From contig NZ_JABMKV010000003.1 in assembly GCF_013204825.1 (NCBI RefSeq), positions 62,001 through 126,000 of the forward strand: a stretch of 64,000 nucleotides of DNA, given 5' to 3'. This stretch comes from Pedobacter boryungensis. GTDB lineage: Bacteria; Bacteroidota; Bacteroidia; Sphingobacteriales; Sphingobacteriaceae. Below the pieces are notes generated by a model that saw only the letters and a program-made list of their open reading frames with translations, did not search any database and was not told where the DNA came from. A program made the position numbers and the translations under genes. Below are positions 26,164 to 34,552 of the stretch, piece by piece; positions within the stretch are counted from its first letter, which is position 1; every line of letters starts with the position of its first letter.

Positions 26164-26832
26164 ATGTCTACAACAGATAAAACAGAGAATCAACCAGTTA
26201 GAAAAGGTAGTTTTTTAGAAGAGAACGGTAAAAGCTTTTTATTTATAGGTGTCGCAATTTTAGCTTTAGGAGCAATTGCAGCTTATTATTTCTACTCGTA
26301 CTTACCAAATAGAGCAGAAAAAGCTGCTGGCGAAATGTATAAAGCAGAACAATATGTTGGCGTTGATTCATTAGCTAACAAAGCTATTAATGGTGAAGGT
26401 GGTTATCCTGGTCTTGAAAAAATTGCTGAAGAGTATGACAATACTAAATCTGCAAATTTAGCTAACCTTTATTTAGGCGGCATTTATTTACGTAAAGGCG
26501 AATACAAAAAAGCTACTGAAGCTTTAGGAAAATATACAGCTACTGGTAGTCCAGTTGCAGACCCATTAGCATTAGGCTTATTAGGCGATGCATATAGTGA
26601 ACTAAAAGATTACAAACAAGCTGCAACATACTATCAAAAAGCAGCTGATAAAGCAAGTAATAAATTCACCTCACCAATGTTCCTTAAAAAACTAGGTTTG
26701 GTTTATGAAACTCTTAAAGATTTAAAAAGTGCTGAAGATGCATACACTAAAATCAAAACTCAATATCCTGATAGCCAAGAAGCTGCCATGATTGATGAGT
26801 ACATTGCTCGTGTGCAAGCCTCATCAAAATAA
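26164..26832 (+). CDS. Membrane-anchored tetratricopeptide repeat protein
   Basis: 222 residues. A short cytoplasmic N-terminus (about 25 residues) precedes one membrane segment (FLFIGVAILALGAIAAYYF). The rest is helical with TPR-like repeats (for example ADPLALGLLGDAYSELKDYKQAATYYQKA and PMFLKKLGLVYETLKDLKSAEDAY). The layout resembles YfgM-type proteins that work with periplasmic chaperones at the Sec translocon. Partner not identifiable here. It has its own promoter and terminator. Confidence 0.8.
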   Translation: MSTTDKTENQPVRKGSFLEENGKSFLFIGVAILALGAIAAYYFYSYLPNRAEKAAGEMYKAEQYVGVDSLANKAINGEGGYPGLEKIAEEYDNTKSANLANLYLGGIYLRKGEYKKATEALGKYTATGSPVADPLALGLLGDAYSELKDYKQAATYYQKAADKASNKFTSPMFLKKLGLVYETLKDLKSAEDAYTKIKTQYPDSQEAAMIDEYIARVQASSK

Positions 26833-26859
26833 TTTTCTGCATTTGCGCAGATTAAGATT

Positions 26860-26890
26860 AAAGACCCTGTTTATTCAGGGTCTTTTTTTT
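26860..26890 (+). terminator. Rho-independent terminator after TPR gene
   Basis: AAAGACCCTG, 6-nt loop, CAGGGTCTTT, then T-run. Confidence 0.9.
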
Positions 26891-26938
26891 ATGACAACTT
26901 TACAACTTTATCATCTTTTAACATTTAAACAATAAGTT

Positions 26939-26946
26939 TACCTTTG
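26939..26946 (+). promoter_or_regulatory. Putative -7 promoter box 4 nt before ribH
   Basis: TACCTTTG is an exact TAnnTTTG match ending 4 nt before the ATG at 26951, so transcription may start at or next to the start codon. Confidence 0.5.
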
Positions 26947-26950
26947 TAGC

Positions 26951-27442
26951 ATGGCAACACATCTCAAAAACCTTTCAGATTTTTCTCACACAACTATTCC
27001 AAATGGTGCAGACTACAAAATTGCTATTGTTGTAGCAGAATGGAATGCTAAAATTACAGGAGCATTATATCAAGGTGCTTTTGACACGTTAATAAAACAT
27101 GGTGTGAAAGAAGAAAATGTGATTTCTATGCCAGTACCAGGGAGCTTCGAATTAACTAGTGCAGCAGAAATTTTATTAACTAAAAATAATGGTTTAGATG
27201 CTGTGATTTGTTTAGGTTGTGTAATTCAAGGTGATACTAAACATTTCGATTTTATTTGCGATGCTGTTGCAAATGGCGTTACCAATGTTAGCATCAAACA
27301 CAGTAAACCTGTAATTTTTGGAGTTTTAACAACCAATGATGAGCAACAAGCAATTGACAGAGCTGGCGGCAAACATGGTAATAAAGGAGATGAGGCTGCC
27401 ATTACTGCTTTAAAAATGGCACACTTTTCTGCCTCAATTTAA
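26951..27442 (+). CDS. ribH: 6,7-dimethyl-8-ribityllumazine synthase
   Basis: 163 residues, normal for the family. Condenses 5-amino-6-ribitylaminouracil with 3,4-dihydroxy-2-butanone 4-phosphate in riboflavin synthesis. Key segments: AEWNAKITGALYQGA, the substrate loop PVPGSFELTSAAE, and VICLGCVIQGDTKHFDFICDAV with the catalytic His. GVLTTNDEQQAIDRAGGKHGNKG closes the active site. No other riboflavin genes are nearby and no FMN riboswitch-like leader is seen; the box arrangement suggests a leaderless mRNA. Confidence 0.96.
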   Translation: MATHLKNLSDFSHTTIPNGADYKIAIVVAEWNAKITGALYQGAFDTLIKHGVKEENVISMPVPGSFELTSAAEILLTKNNGLDAVICLGCVIQGDTKHFDFICDAVANGVTNVSIKHSKPVIFGVLTTNDEQQAIDRAGGKHGNKGDEAAITALKMAHFSASI

Positions 27443-27512
27443 CAAGCTTGCTTGATATTCATAAAAATTTGTAAATTAGAACTTTAATCAAGGAAATTAT
27501 AAACAAAAAACG

Positions 27513-27632
27513 ATGAAAAAGATTGCTATTCTATTATTATTTTTATTTTGCGCAATAGCGGTATTAGAATCTTGTTCATCTCGTTTGTGTCCTGCTTATA
27601 GTTCTTATCCGGAAGGAAAAAGAAGAAGATAA
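27513..27632 (+). CDS. 39-residue lipoprotein upstream of ytxJ
   Basis: A short ORF encoding MKKIAILLLFLFCAIAVLES then CSSRLCPAYSSYPEGKRRR. It has a lipoprotein-type signal with Cys21 after LES and a short basic tail of 19 residues with a second Cys. The stop codon TAA is immediately followed by the ATG of ytxJ, indicating cotranscription and likely translational coupling. I do not recognise a family; the well-formed signal peptide argues that it is real. Confidence 0.6.
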   Translation: MKKIAILLLFLFCAIAVLESCSSRLCPAYSSYPEGKRRR

Positions 27633-27965
27633 ATGCAGTGGATAAATCTTAATACCCAAGAACAAGTTAAATTAATAAAAGAAGCGAGTGGATACAGTGT
27701 AATTTTTAAACACAGTACCCGTTGTTCTATTAGTTTAATGGCTAAAAAGAATTTCGAATTAGATTGGAATTCTATTCCCGAAAATACACCTCTTTATTTT
27801 TTAGATTTAATAGCGCACAGAGATATTTCTTCATTAATTGCTGAAATATTTCAGGTTCATCATGAATCGCCACAAGTACTATTAATAAAAGATGGCGAAT
27901 GCATTTTAGATTTATCGCATAGTGATATTTCTGCAGAGGAAGTTGCGGAATTGGTTACAGTTTAA
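27633..27965 (+). CDS. ytxJ: Bacillithiol system monothiol bacilliredoxin, YtxJ-like
   Basis: 110 residues with a thioredoxin-like fold and a single active-site Cys in HSTRCSISLMA, the YtxJ pattern. FLDLIAHRDISSLIAEIF and ESPQVLLIKDGECILD follow the family order. YtxJ/BrxC proteins remove bacillithiol from mixed disulfides under oxidative stress. The presence of bshA at 52893-54032 in the same window supports a bacillithiol-based thiol system. It starts directly after the small lipoprotein gene. Confidence 0.85.
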   Translation: MQWINLNTQEQVKLIKEASGYSVIFKHSTRCSISLMAKKNFELDWNSIPENTPLYFLDLIAHRDISSLIAEIFQVHHESPQVLLIKDGECILDLSHSDISAEEVAELVTV

Positions 27966-28004
27966 AAATTCAGCTGATTTTATGCCCTAAAATCAGCTGA
28001 ATTT
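27966..28004. terminator. 17-bp perfect stem terminator between convergent genes
   Basis: AAATTCAGCTGATTTTA and its exact reverse complement, loop TGCCC. The A/T-rich ends allow it to work on both strands, for ytxJ and for mqo. Confidence 0.8.
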
Positions 28005-28033
28005 AATATTTATGTGAATCAAATTGTATCCTA

Positions 28034-29539
28034 CTAGCTATTCAATTTTAACACAGTCGAAGTACGAGTTCTAGTGTCTTTGCAAAGCTGTGTATTATCA
28101 GCTAATTTTTTCCCGTAAGTAGGAATCATTGTTCTAATTTTTGTTTGCCATTCGGCAGTCTGTAATTTCTTTTTGAAACAACGATCTAATAAATCGAGCA
28201 TAATAGAAACAGCAGTTGAAGCACCCGGTGAAGCACCTAGCAAAGCCGCAATCGATCCATCAGCAGCACTAACCACCTCTGTTCCAAACTCTAATATACC
28301 ACCACCACTTGCTTTCTTTTTGATTACTTGTACTCTTTGTCCAGCATACTCCAATTCCCAATCTTTAAAATCAGCATTTGGTAAATATTCTTTTAAAGCC
28401 TCAAATCTATCTTCAGGAGATTGGCGCACTTGCTCAATTAGATATTTTGTTAGATCGAGGTTTTTTAATCCTGCAGAAACCATCGGTCTAATGTTATCAA
28501 ACTTAATAGATAAAGGTAAATCTAAGAATGATCCGTGTTTTAAAAATTTAGTGGAAAAACCAGCATAAGGCCCAAATAATAAAGCTTGTTTACCATTAAT
28601 TATACGAGTATCTAAATGCGGAACAGACATTGGCGGTGCACCAACTGCAGCTTTCCCATATACTTTCGCATGGTGTTTTGCAATTACTTCTTCATTTGTA
28701 CATTTTAACCATTGTCCACTTACTGGAAAACCACCAAATCCTTTTCCTTCTGGGATATCAGATTTTTCTAATAACGGTAAAGAACCACCACCAGCTCCAA
28801 TAAATACGAACTTCGCCAATCGCTTTTTCTTTTTACCCGATTCTAAATTCTTAACTTTAACTTTCCAATTACCTTCATCAGTTTTATCTAATTCACGTAT
28901 CTCATGATGAAAATGCAACTTCACATTTGCTTGTTTACCTAGATAACTAAACATTTCGCGAGTTAAAGAACCGAAGTTCACATCTGTACCTAAATCCATT
29001 TTGGTAGCTGCAACCTTCTCGTTTTTCTTTCTTCCATTCATAATTAGTGGAACCCAATCCTGAATTACTTTTGGATCATCGCTGTATTGCATGTCTTCAA
29101 ATAGATTACATTTTTGCAAATTAGTAAAGCGAGTTTTCAAGAAATCCACGTTGTCTTTACCCCAAACAAAACTTAAATGTGGAATATTTCTAATGAATAA
29201 GTGTGGATCTGAAAGAATATTCCTTTCGACTAAATAAGCCCAAAATTGTTTAGAAACTTCATAAGATTCAGCAATTTGAACTGCTTTTTTTATATCTACA
29301 GAACCATCTTCTTTTTGAGGTGTATAATTTAATTCACAAAATGCCGAATGACCTGTTCCTGCGTTATTCCAAGCATCAGAACTTTCCGCTGCTGCGATAT
29401 CTAAGCGTTCGTAAATTTCTATGCTTAAATTAGGTTCCAATTCTTTTAAAAGCAACCCAAGTGTAGCGCTCATTATTCCTGCGCCAATTAAAATTACATC
29501 TGCGTCGGTTTCAACAACCGTCTTATTTTTTCTACTCAT
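28034..29539 (-). CDS. mqo: Malate:quinone oxidoreductase
   Basis: 501 residues. FAD-dependent, membrane-associated enzyme oxidising malate to oxaloacetate with transfer of electrons to menaquinone, a TCA-cycle step. The FAD motif is DVILIGAGIMSATLGLLL. AAAESSDAWNNAGTGHSAFCELNYTP is a hallmark of MQO, and GASPGASTAVSIMLDLL is near the C-terminus. Full length, single gene. Confidence 0.97.
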   Translation of the reverse strand: MSRKNKTVVETDADVILIGAGIMSATLGLLLKELEPNLSIEIYERLDIAAAESSDAWNNAGTGHSAFCELNYTPQKEDGSVDIKKAVQIAESYEVSKQFWAYLVERNILSDPHLFIRNIPHLSFVWGKDNVDFLKTRFTNLQKCNLFEDMQYSDDPKVIQDWVPLIMNGRKKNEKVAATKMDLGTDVNFGSLTREMFSYLGKQANVKLHFHHEIRELDKTDEGNWKVKVKNLESGKKKKRLAKFVFIGAGGGSLPLLEKSDIPEGKGFGGFPVSGQWLKCTNEEVIAKHHAKVYGKAAVGAPPMSVPHLDTRIINGKQALLFGPYAGFSTKFLKHGSFLDLPLSIKFDNIRPMVSAGLKNLDLTKYLIEQVRQSPEDRFEALKEYLPNADFKDWELEYAGQRVQVIKKKASGGGILEFGTEVVSAADGSIAALLGASPGASTAVSIMLDLLDRCFKKKLQTAEWQTKIRTMIPTYGKKLADNTQLCKDTRTRTSTVLKLNS

Positions 29540-29608
29540 TTTCTAAAACTAAACCTATTGCGGTTTAAATTTACAAAGCATAATTAATGCCAATAAAGGT
29601 CATTTGTA

Positions 29609-30013
29609 CTAATAATTGAAAGTTATATTTTGTTTAATATCCGGATGAAGACTATACGAAACAGGACAAGTTTTTGCCGCATGTTCAATAATTGCTTTTT
29701 CCTTTTCTGTATAATTATTTGAAGGGAATTGTAGGTTTACTTTAATTTCTACTACACGACGTGGGTTTTCTGCCATAATTTTGGTGATCTCAGCTGTCGT
29801 TCCATCAATATTAAAATGATGTGTCTTAGCAGTAATTCCTACAATAGTCAACATACAATTACCTAAAGAAGTTGCCAGTAAATCTGTTGGTGAAAAAGCT
29901 TCACCTTTACCCTGATTATCTACAGGCGCATCGGTTATAATTTCATTCCCAGATTTTAAATGGATGGACGAAGTTCTTAAATCGCCTGTGTACGTAACTT
30001 TTGATGTAGCCAT
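29609..30013 (-). CDS. OsmC/Ohr family peroxide-detoxifying protein
   Basis: 134 residues from the ATG at 30013 (MATSKVTYTGDLRTSS); a longer ORF upstream has no domain support. The two redox cysteines of the OsmC fold are visible in SLGNCMLTIVGI and AAKTCPVSYSL. Such proteins reduce organic hydroperoxides in the cytoplasm using dithiols. An exact TAnnTTTG box lies 18 nt upstream of this start, supporting it. Confidence 0.9.
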   Translation of the reverse strand: MATSKVTYTGDLRTSSIHLKSGNEIITDAPVDNQGKGEAFSPTDLLATSLGNCMLTIVGITAKTHHFNIDGTTAEITKIMAENPRRVVEIKVNLQFPSNNYTEKEKAIIEHAAKTCPVSYSLHPDIKQNITFNY

Positions 30014-30031
30014 TTCCGTGATTTTGAACCA

Positions 30032-30039
30032 CAAATTTA
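30032..30039 (-). promoter_or_regulatory. Putative -7 promoter box, OsmC gene
   Basis: Minus-strand TAAATTTG matches TAnnTTTG exactly, 18 nt before the start at 30013. Confidence 0.45.
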
Positions 30040-30134
30040 CAGATTTTGAAGAAGATAGAAACATAAACCTATCAATTTGAGATTGAAATGAATATTTATG
30101 ACGCTATTCTTTATCTTAGTTTCAAAAATTCAAA

Positions 30135-30575
30135 TTGGAAAAGATCATATCTCAACTTTTAACAATTACTTTAAAGGATGCTGAAGAAATAACAGCATTA
30201 TCTACTCAACTCGGCTACGAAAACAAGATGGAAAATCTTTTAGACAGAGCACAAGAAGTAGTAAAAAGCAAGAATGATTGTCTTTTTGTTGCTAAACAGA
30301 ATGGAATTATTGTGGGTTGGATTCATGGATTTCGAGCAATCAGAATAGAATCTGCATTATTTGTAGAAATTGCAGGTTTAGTTGTTGATCGCCAATGGCA
30401 AAAACAAAATATTGGCGAAAACCTAATTGAAGCTGTAAAAGAGTGGAGCAATGCTATGGGGATAAAAAAAATTCGAGTTCGGTGTAATGTCACTCGAACT
30501 GAAAGCCATAAATTTTATGAGAACATTGGTTTTTCTCAGAACAAACAACAAAAGATTTTTGAAATTGAAATCTAA
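30135..30575 (+). CDS. GNAT family N-acetyltransferase, TTG start
   Basis: 146 residues of one GNAT domain: KDAEEITALSTQLGY at the start, VEIAGLVVDRQWQKQNIGENLIEAV (acetyl-CoA loop, somewhat atypical QKQNIG) and CNVTRTESHKFYENIGF. No ATG lies near the conserved start; the next Met is about 30 residues into the domain, so TTG at 30135 is probably used. Substrate unknown. Stand-alone gene. Confidence 0.8.
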   Translation: MEKIISQLLTITLKDAEEITALSTQLGYENKMENLLDRAQEVVKSKNDCLFVAKQNGIIVGWIHGFRAIRIESALFVEIAGLVVDRQWQKQNIGENLIEAVKEWSNAMGIKKIRVRCNVTRTESHKFYENIGFSQNKQQKIFEIEI

Positions 30576-30644
30576 ACTTTGAACAATCCTGCAAAATTAC
30601 AACCCTTAAACATTTCCCTGCTACAACATTTCAGCAAGATTGTT

Positions 30645-30652
30645 TAACTTTG
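30645..30652 (+). promoter_or_regulatory. Putative -7 promoter box 4 nt before lipA
   Basis: TAACTTTG, exact TAnnTTTG, ends 4 nt before the ATG at 30657. Confidence 0.5.
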
Positions 30653-30656
30653 TATC

Positions 30657-31538
30657 ATGATTGAACTTCCTGTAGTTCCTGTTGCCACAGAAAAACCACG
30701 TAAACCAGATTGGCTACGAGTTAAATTGCCTGTTGGTAAGGAATATGCGCAAGTGCGAAGTCTTGTGGATACGCATAAATTACACACCATTTGCGAAAGT
30801 GGCAATTGTCCGAATATGGGTGAATGCTGGGGCGCTGGTACTGCTACTTTTATGATTTTAGGTAATATTTGTACACGCTCTTGTTCATTTTGTGCTGTGG
30901 CTACTGGTAGACCGTTAGCTGTTGATACAGATGAACCTGCTCGAGTTGCTAATTCCGTGAAACTGATGAAAGTTAAACATTGCGTTATTACTTCGGTAGA
31001 TCGTGATGATTTAAAGGACGGAGGTTCTATTATTTGGGCAGAAACTTTGCAAGCAATCAGACGTGAAAGCCCTGAAACTACTTTAGAAACTTTAATTCCA
31101 GATTTTAAAGGTCAGTGGGATAATTTATACCGCGTATTAGAAGAAAGACCTGAAGTTATGTCTCACAATGTGGAGACTGTAAGACGACTTACTAAACAAG
31201 TTCGTATTCAAGCTAAATACGATAGAAGTTTAGAAGCTTTAAAAAGAATATCTGAATTTGGGTTAAGAACCAAAACTGGTATTATGTTAGGTTTGGGTGA
31301 AACTGAAGATGATGTTTTGGAAGCAATGGATGATTTGGTAGCAAACGGCGTACATATTTTAACATTGGGCCAGTATTTGCAACCTACAAAAAATCATCAC
31401 CCTGTGGTAGATTGGATACATCCAGATCAGTTTGCGAAATACAAAGAAATAGGTTTAGCAAAAGGTTTACGATATGTAGAAAGCGGTCCTTTAGTGCGTT
31501 CATCTTATCATGCTGAAAAACATTTATTTGATTTTTAG
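30657..31538 (+). CDS. lipA: Lipoyl synthase
   Basis: 293 residues. Radical SAM enzyme inserting two sulfurs into octanoylated E2/GcvH subunits. The auxiliary 4Fe-4S cluster motif [12 protein letters not shown] and the radical SAM motif CTRSCSFC are both intact. The C-terminal RSSYHAEKH completes the auxiliary cluster site. No lipB is adjacent. The predicted -7 box is so close that a leaderless mRNA is likely. Confidence 0.97.
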   Translation: MIELPVVPVATEKPRKPDWLRVKLPVGKEYAQVRSLVDTHKLHTICESGNCPNMGECWGAGTATFMILGNICTRSCSFCAVATGRPLAVDTDEPARVANSVKLMKVKHCVITSVDRDDLKDGGSIIWAETLQAIRRESPETTLETLIPDFKGQWDNLYRVLEERPEVMSHNVETVRRLTKQVRIQAKYDRSLEALKRISEFGLRTKTGIMLGLGETEDDVLEAMDDLVANGVHILTLGQYLQPTKNHHPVVDWIHPDQFAKYKEIGLAKGLRYVESGPLVRSSYHAEKHLFDF

Positions 31539-31602
31539 AGCTATACGTTGTGAACGAACAATTTGTTGATTTCGATGTTATACTTTCCGTATATTAGCAA
31601 TC

Positions 31603-32154
31603 TTGGCAACAGCAAAAAAAATATCCCTTTCTGAAGAAGAGTTAGTGAATGCTTTAAAAAAGCAAGATACTATCGCAATTAAAGCGTTGTACGATATGTA
31701 TTCTAGTGCTTTATTTGGTGTAATTTCTCGAATTATACAACATACCGAAGTTGCCGAAGATGTTTTGCAAGAAACTTTTTTGAAAATTTGGAATTCTGCA
31801 GAGAGTTATGACTCCTCAAAAGGGCGTTTATTTACCTGGATGATGAATGTTGCTCGTAACTTATCTATAGATAAATTGCGATCAAAAGATTTTAAAAATT
31901 CCAACAAAAACCAAGATATAGAAAATAACGTAGATTTCATTGACCAACAAAAAAAGGTTAGTTTTAATGCAGATACTTTAGGTTTAAAAGAAATGGTAAC
32001 AACCCTTAAACCTGATTTTAAAAATGTGTTAGATATGGTTTATTTTAAAGGATATACACATGTTGAAACAGCAGAAGAACTAAATTTACCTTTGGGCACC
32101 GTAAAAACTCGAGTGCGAATGGCTATATTAGAATTGAGGAAAAAATTTAATTGA
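31603..32154 (+). CDS. ECF-type RNA polymerase sigma factor, TTG start
   Basis: 183 residues: region 2 (about 20-90, IKALYDMYSSALFGVI, EDVLQETFLKIW, GRLFTWMMNVARNLSIDKLR) and region 4 (about 125-180, DMVYFKGYTHVETAEELNLPLGTVKTRVRMAI). The conserved start is preceded only by TTG at 31603; no ATG is near. The next gene begins one base after its stop and encodes a membrane anti-sigma factor, so this is a regulated pair, likely SigK-like. Target genes cannot be read here. Confidence 0.92.
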   Translation: MATAKKISLSEEELVNALKKQDTIAIKALYDMYSSALFGVISRIIQHTEVAEDVLQETFLKIWNSAESYDSSKGRLFTWMMNVARNLSIDKLRSKDFKNSNKNQDIENNVDFIDQQKKVSFNADTLGLKEMVTTLKPDFKNVLDMVYFKGYTHVETAEELNLPLGTVKTRVRMAILELRKKFN

Positions 32155-32155
32155 G

Positions 32156-32989
32156 GTGGAAGAAGTAAAAGCATATATCGAATCTGGCATACTTGAACTT
32201 TACGTTTTAGGGCAATTATCTGCTCAAGAATGTTACGAAGTTGAAGCTATGGCTGCTAAACATGCTGAAATAAAAGCAGAAATTTTGGCAATCGAACTTG
32301 CAATGGAATCTTACGCTTTAGAAAATGCAATAACACCGTCTGCTGAACTTGAAAATCAAATTCTGTCACAATTAAGTTCACCTACAACTGAAAAAATTAA
32401 TGCTGAGCCTAAAATTGTTTCTTTATATCAAGGCACAAATGATGCAAAAATTAAAACATTACGCTTTGCTTTAGTTGCTTGTTTAGCATTATTAGTGGTT
32501 AGCGTAGCTGCATTAATTTCAGTTTACAGTAAATTAAATTCTGCCCATGATCAAATTGCTAGCTTAAGTACCCAAAGAGATCAATTTGCAAGTACAGTTT
32601 CTAAATTGGAATTTACTAAAGCTGGTATGGAAAACAGAATAGCGATGACTGAAACTGACGAATGGGCCACCGTTAAATTAGCTGGTGTTAAAAATTCGCC
32701 AAAAGCTAAAATGCTAGTGTATTGGAACAAAAACAACAAAAACATCTTAATTAATTATGCCGCAATGGATTTGCCTAAAACAGATCAATCGCACGAATAT
32801 CAATTATGGGCATTAGTGGATGGCAAACCTGTGAGTTTAGGTGTATTTAGCGAAAACGCTAAGGAAGCTGTTAAACAAATGGAAACCATTGAAAAAGCAC
32901 AAGCTTTTGCAGTTACAATTGAGCCAATGGGCGGAAGTCAAAACCCAACCATGGAGAAAATGATTGTAATGGGCGGCGCAACTATTTAA
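32156..32989 (+). CDS. Membrane anti-sigma factor (RskA-like), GTG start
   Basis: 277 residues. An N-terminal zinc-less anti-sigma domain (ESGILELYVLGQLSAQECYEVE) is followed by one membrane segment (about 102-122, FALVACLALLVVSVAALIS), a coiled-coil-like segment, and an extracytoplasmic RskA-type C-terminal domain (about 165-277, LVYWNKNNKNILINYAAMDLP, YQLWALVDGKPVSLGVF). GTG at 32156 follows the sigma stop by one base. It should hold the sigma factor at the membrane until a signal triggers release. Its 3' end overlaps the convergent nnr gene by 8 bp. Confidence 0.9.
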   Translation: MEEVKAYIESGILELYVLGQLSAQECYEVEAMAAKHAEIKAEILAIELAMESYALENAITPSAELENQILSQLSSPTTEKINAEPKIVSLYQGTNDAKIKTLRFALVACLALLVVSVAALISVYSKLNSAHDQIASLSTQRDQFASTVSKLEFTKAGMENRIAMTETDEWATVKLAGVKNSPKAKMLVYWNKNNKNILINYAAMDLPKTDQSHEYQLWALVDGKPVSLGVFSENAKEAVKQMETIEKAQAFAVTIEPMGGSQNPTMEKMIVMGGATI

Positions 32990-34475
32990 TTATTCTCTTT
33001 ATTGTTTTAGGAATTTGCAAAGCCAACTGAGAAGCGCTTACTGTAAATCTCTTTTTTGCTAATTCGTCACCTGCTTTTCCATGTAAATACGCTCCCAAGA
33101 TTGCTGCATCTGCCGAAGAATAAGATTGCGCCATTAAACCTGTGATTATTCCAGTTAAAACATCACCCATGCCTCCAGAGGCCATTGCTGGATTACCAGT
33201 TGAATTAATATGTACATCTCCATCTGGCAAACACACAAAAGTATATTGGTTTTTAAGTACAAAAATTAACCCTCTCTCTACTGCTTCTCTCCTGGCGGTT
33301 TCAACTCGTTTCCACCAATTTTTATGTTCCCCAAACAGTCTATCGAATTCTTTCATATGAGGAGTCAAAATACTTTGGGCAGGTAATTCATATAGTAAAT
33401 CTCCTCGTTGACTTAAAAGTGTAAGTGCATCTGCATCCAATACTAATGGTTTTCTTAAGTTGACTAATTTTTCTAAAATTTCTTCATTTTCTTCCTCTAT
33501 TCCCAAACCCGGACCAACTGCAATAGCAGACAACTTATCAAAAGCTTCCATTGCTAAATGCTGATTTCTTGGCAAAGCCATTGCTTCTGGCAAAGAGGTA
33601 TTTAAAGCTATTAATCCACTTTGTGGTAAACAAACGGTAGTTAATCCAGCACCCGAATGTATACAAGCACTTGCGGCTAATAAAGCGGCACCCATTGTAG
33701 TATTATTTCCTGCAACAATTAAAGCATGACCATAAGTTCCTTTATGACTAAAATTCTTTCTAGGTTTTATCAGTTTCTTAATTCCTTGCTCTGTTGTTAA
33801 TTTCCACTCGCTTTTCTGATTTTCAATAAAGTTTTCATCCAAACCTATATCTACAACTTTAAATCGGGATAACGCTTTTACCGATTCAGGAAAGAAAAAA
33901 TTAATTTTTGGTCTTTGAAAACAAATTGTCAAATCTGCTTTAATACCGCTATATTTTTCGGCTATTCCGCCCTCAGAGTTAAATCCAGTAGGTACATCAA
34001 CCGCTATAACCTTTGCGTTTAAGTCATTTACAAAACTTGCTGTATCTGCATAATTTCCTTGCAAAGGTTTATTTAATCCAGATCCAAGAATTGCATCGAC
34101 TATTATATCTGCTTGTAAGTTCTTTAATTCCTCAATTCCTTTAATAATTACAACTGGAATTTTAAACTTCAACAATCGCTTTATATTTTTTTTGTTATCC
34201 TCACTCTGATTTTCAGAAAAATCTATTAAGTAAACAGCGATTTCTTTATAGTTTTCACCATACAAAAGTCTTGCAATGGCTAAACCATCGCCTCCATTAT
34301 TTCCTTGTCCGCATAAAATAGAAATTCTAGCCTCTTTATTGGGAACTTCTTTTTTAAAAACTTTTACAAATGCTTTTGCGGCCTTTTCCATTAAATTAAT
34401 ACTAGAAATGGATTGATGTTTAATTGTATAAGCATCAGCATTTCGCATTTGAGACGAAGTAAGTAAGTTTTTCAT
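32982..34475 (-). CDS. nnr: Bifunctional NAD(P)H-hydrate epimerase / ADP-dependent dehydratase
   Basis: 497 residues, full-length fusion. The N-terminal YjeF_N epimerase (1-210) contains SILCGQGNNGGDGLAIARLL and DVPTGFNSEGG. The C-terminal ribokinase-like dehydratase (about 230-497) contains KGTYGHALIVAGN, AVGPGLG, LVLDADALTLL and the catalytic GNPAMASGGMGDVLTGIITGL. It repairs damaged NADH and NADPH hydrates. A TAACTTCG sequence (7 of 8 to the -7 consensus) lies 5 nt before the start. Confidence 0.95.
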   Translation of the reverse strand: MKNLLTSSQMRNADAYTIKHQSISSINLMEKAAKAFVKVFKKEVPNKEARISILCGQGNNGGDGLAIARLLYGENYKEIAVYLIDFSENQSEDNKKNIKRLLKFKIPVVIIKGIEELKNLQADIIVDAILGSGLNKPLQGNYADTASFVNDLNAKVIAVDVPTGFNSEGGIAEKYSGIKADLTICFQRPKINFFFPESVKALSRFKVVDIGLDENFIENQKSEWKLTTEQGIKKLIKPRKNFSHKGTYGHALIVAGNNTTMGAALLAASACIHSGAGLTTVCLPQSGLIALNTSLPEAMALPRNQHLAMEAFDKLSAIAVGPGLGIEEENEEILEKLVNLRKPLVLDADALTLLSQRGDLLYELPAQSILTPHMKEFDRLFGEHKNWWKRVETARREAVERGLIFVLKNQYTFVCLPDGDVHINSTGNPAMASGGMGDVLTGIITGLMAQSYSSADAAILGAYLHGKAGDELAKKRFTVSASQLALQIPKTIKRIIK

Positions 34476-34552
34476 TTTTACGAAGTTAATAAAGAGAATG
34501 TATTTAATCCTTTAATTAACTTAGAGCTTCAAATTTCATTCCCATTATTATC

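Noticed and set aside
26893..26950. FMN riboswitch before ribH
   Set aside because: Only 58 nt separate the preceding terminator from the start, and the promoter box takes most of it, so there is no room for the aptamer.
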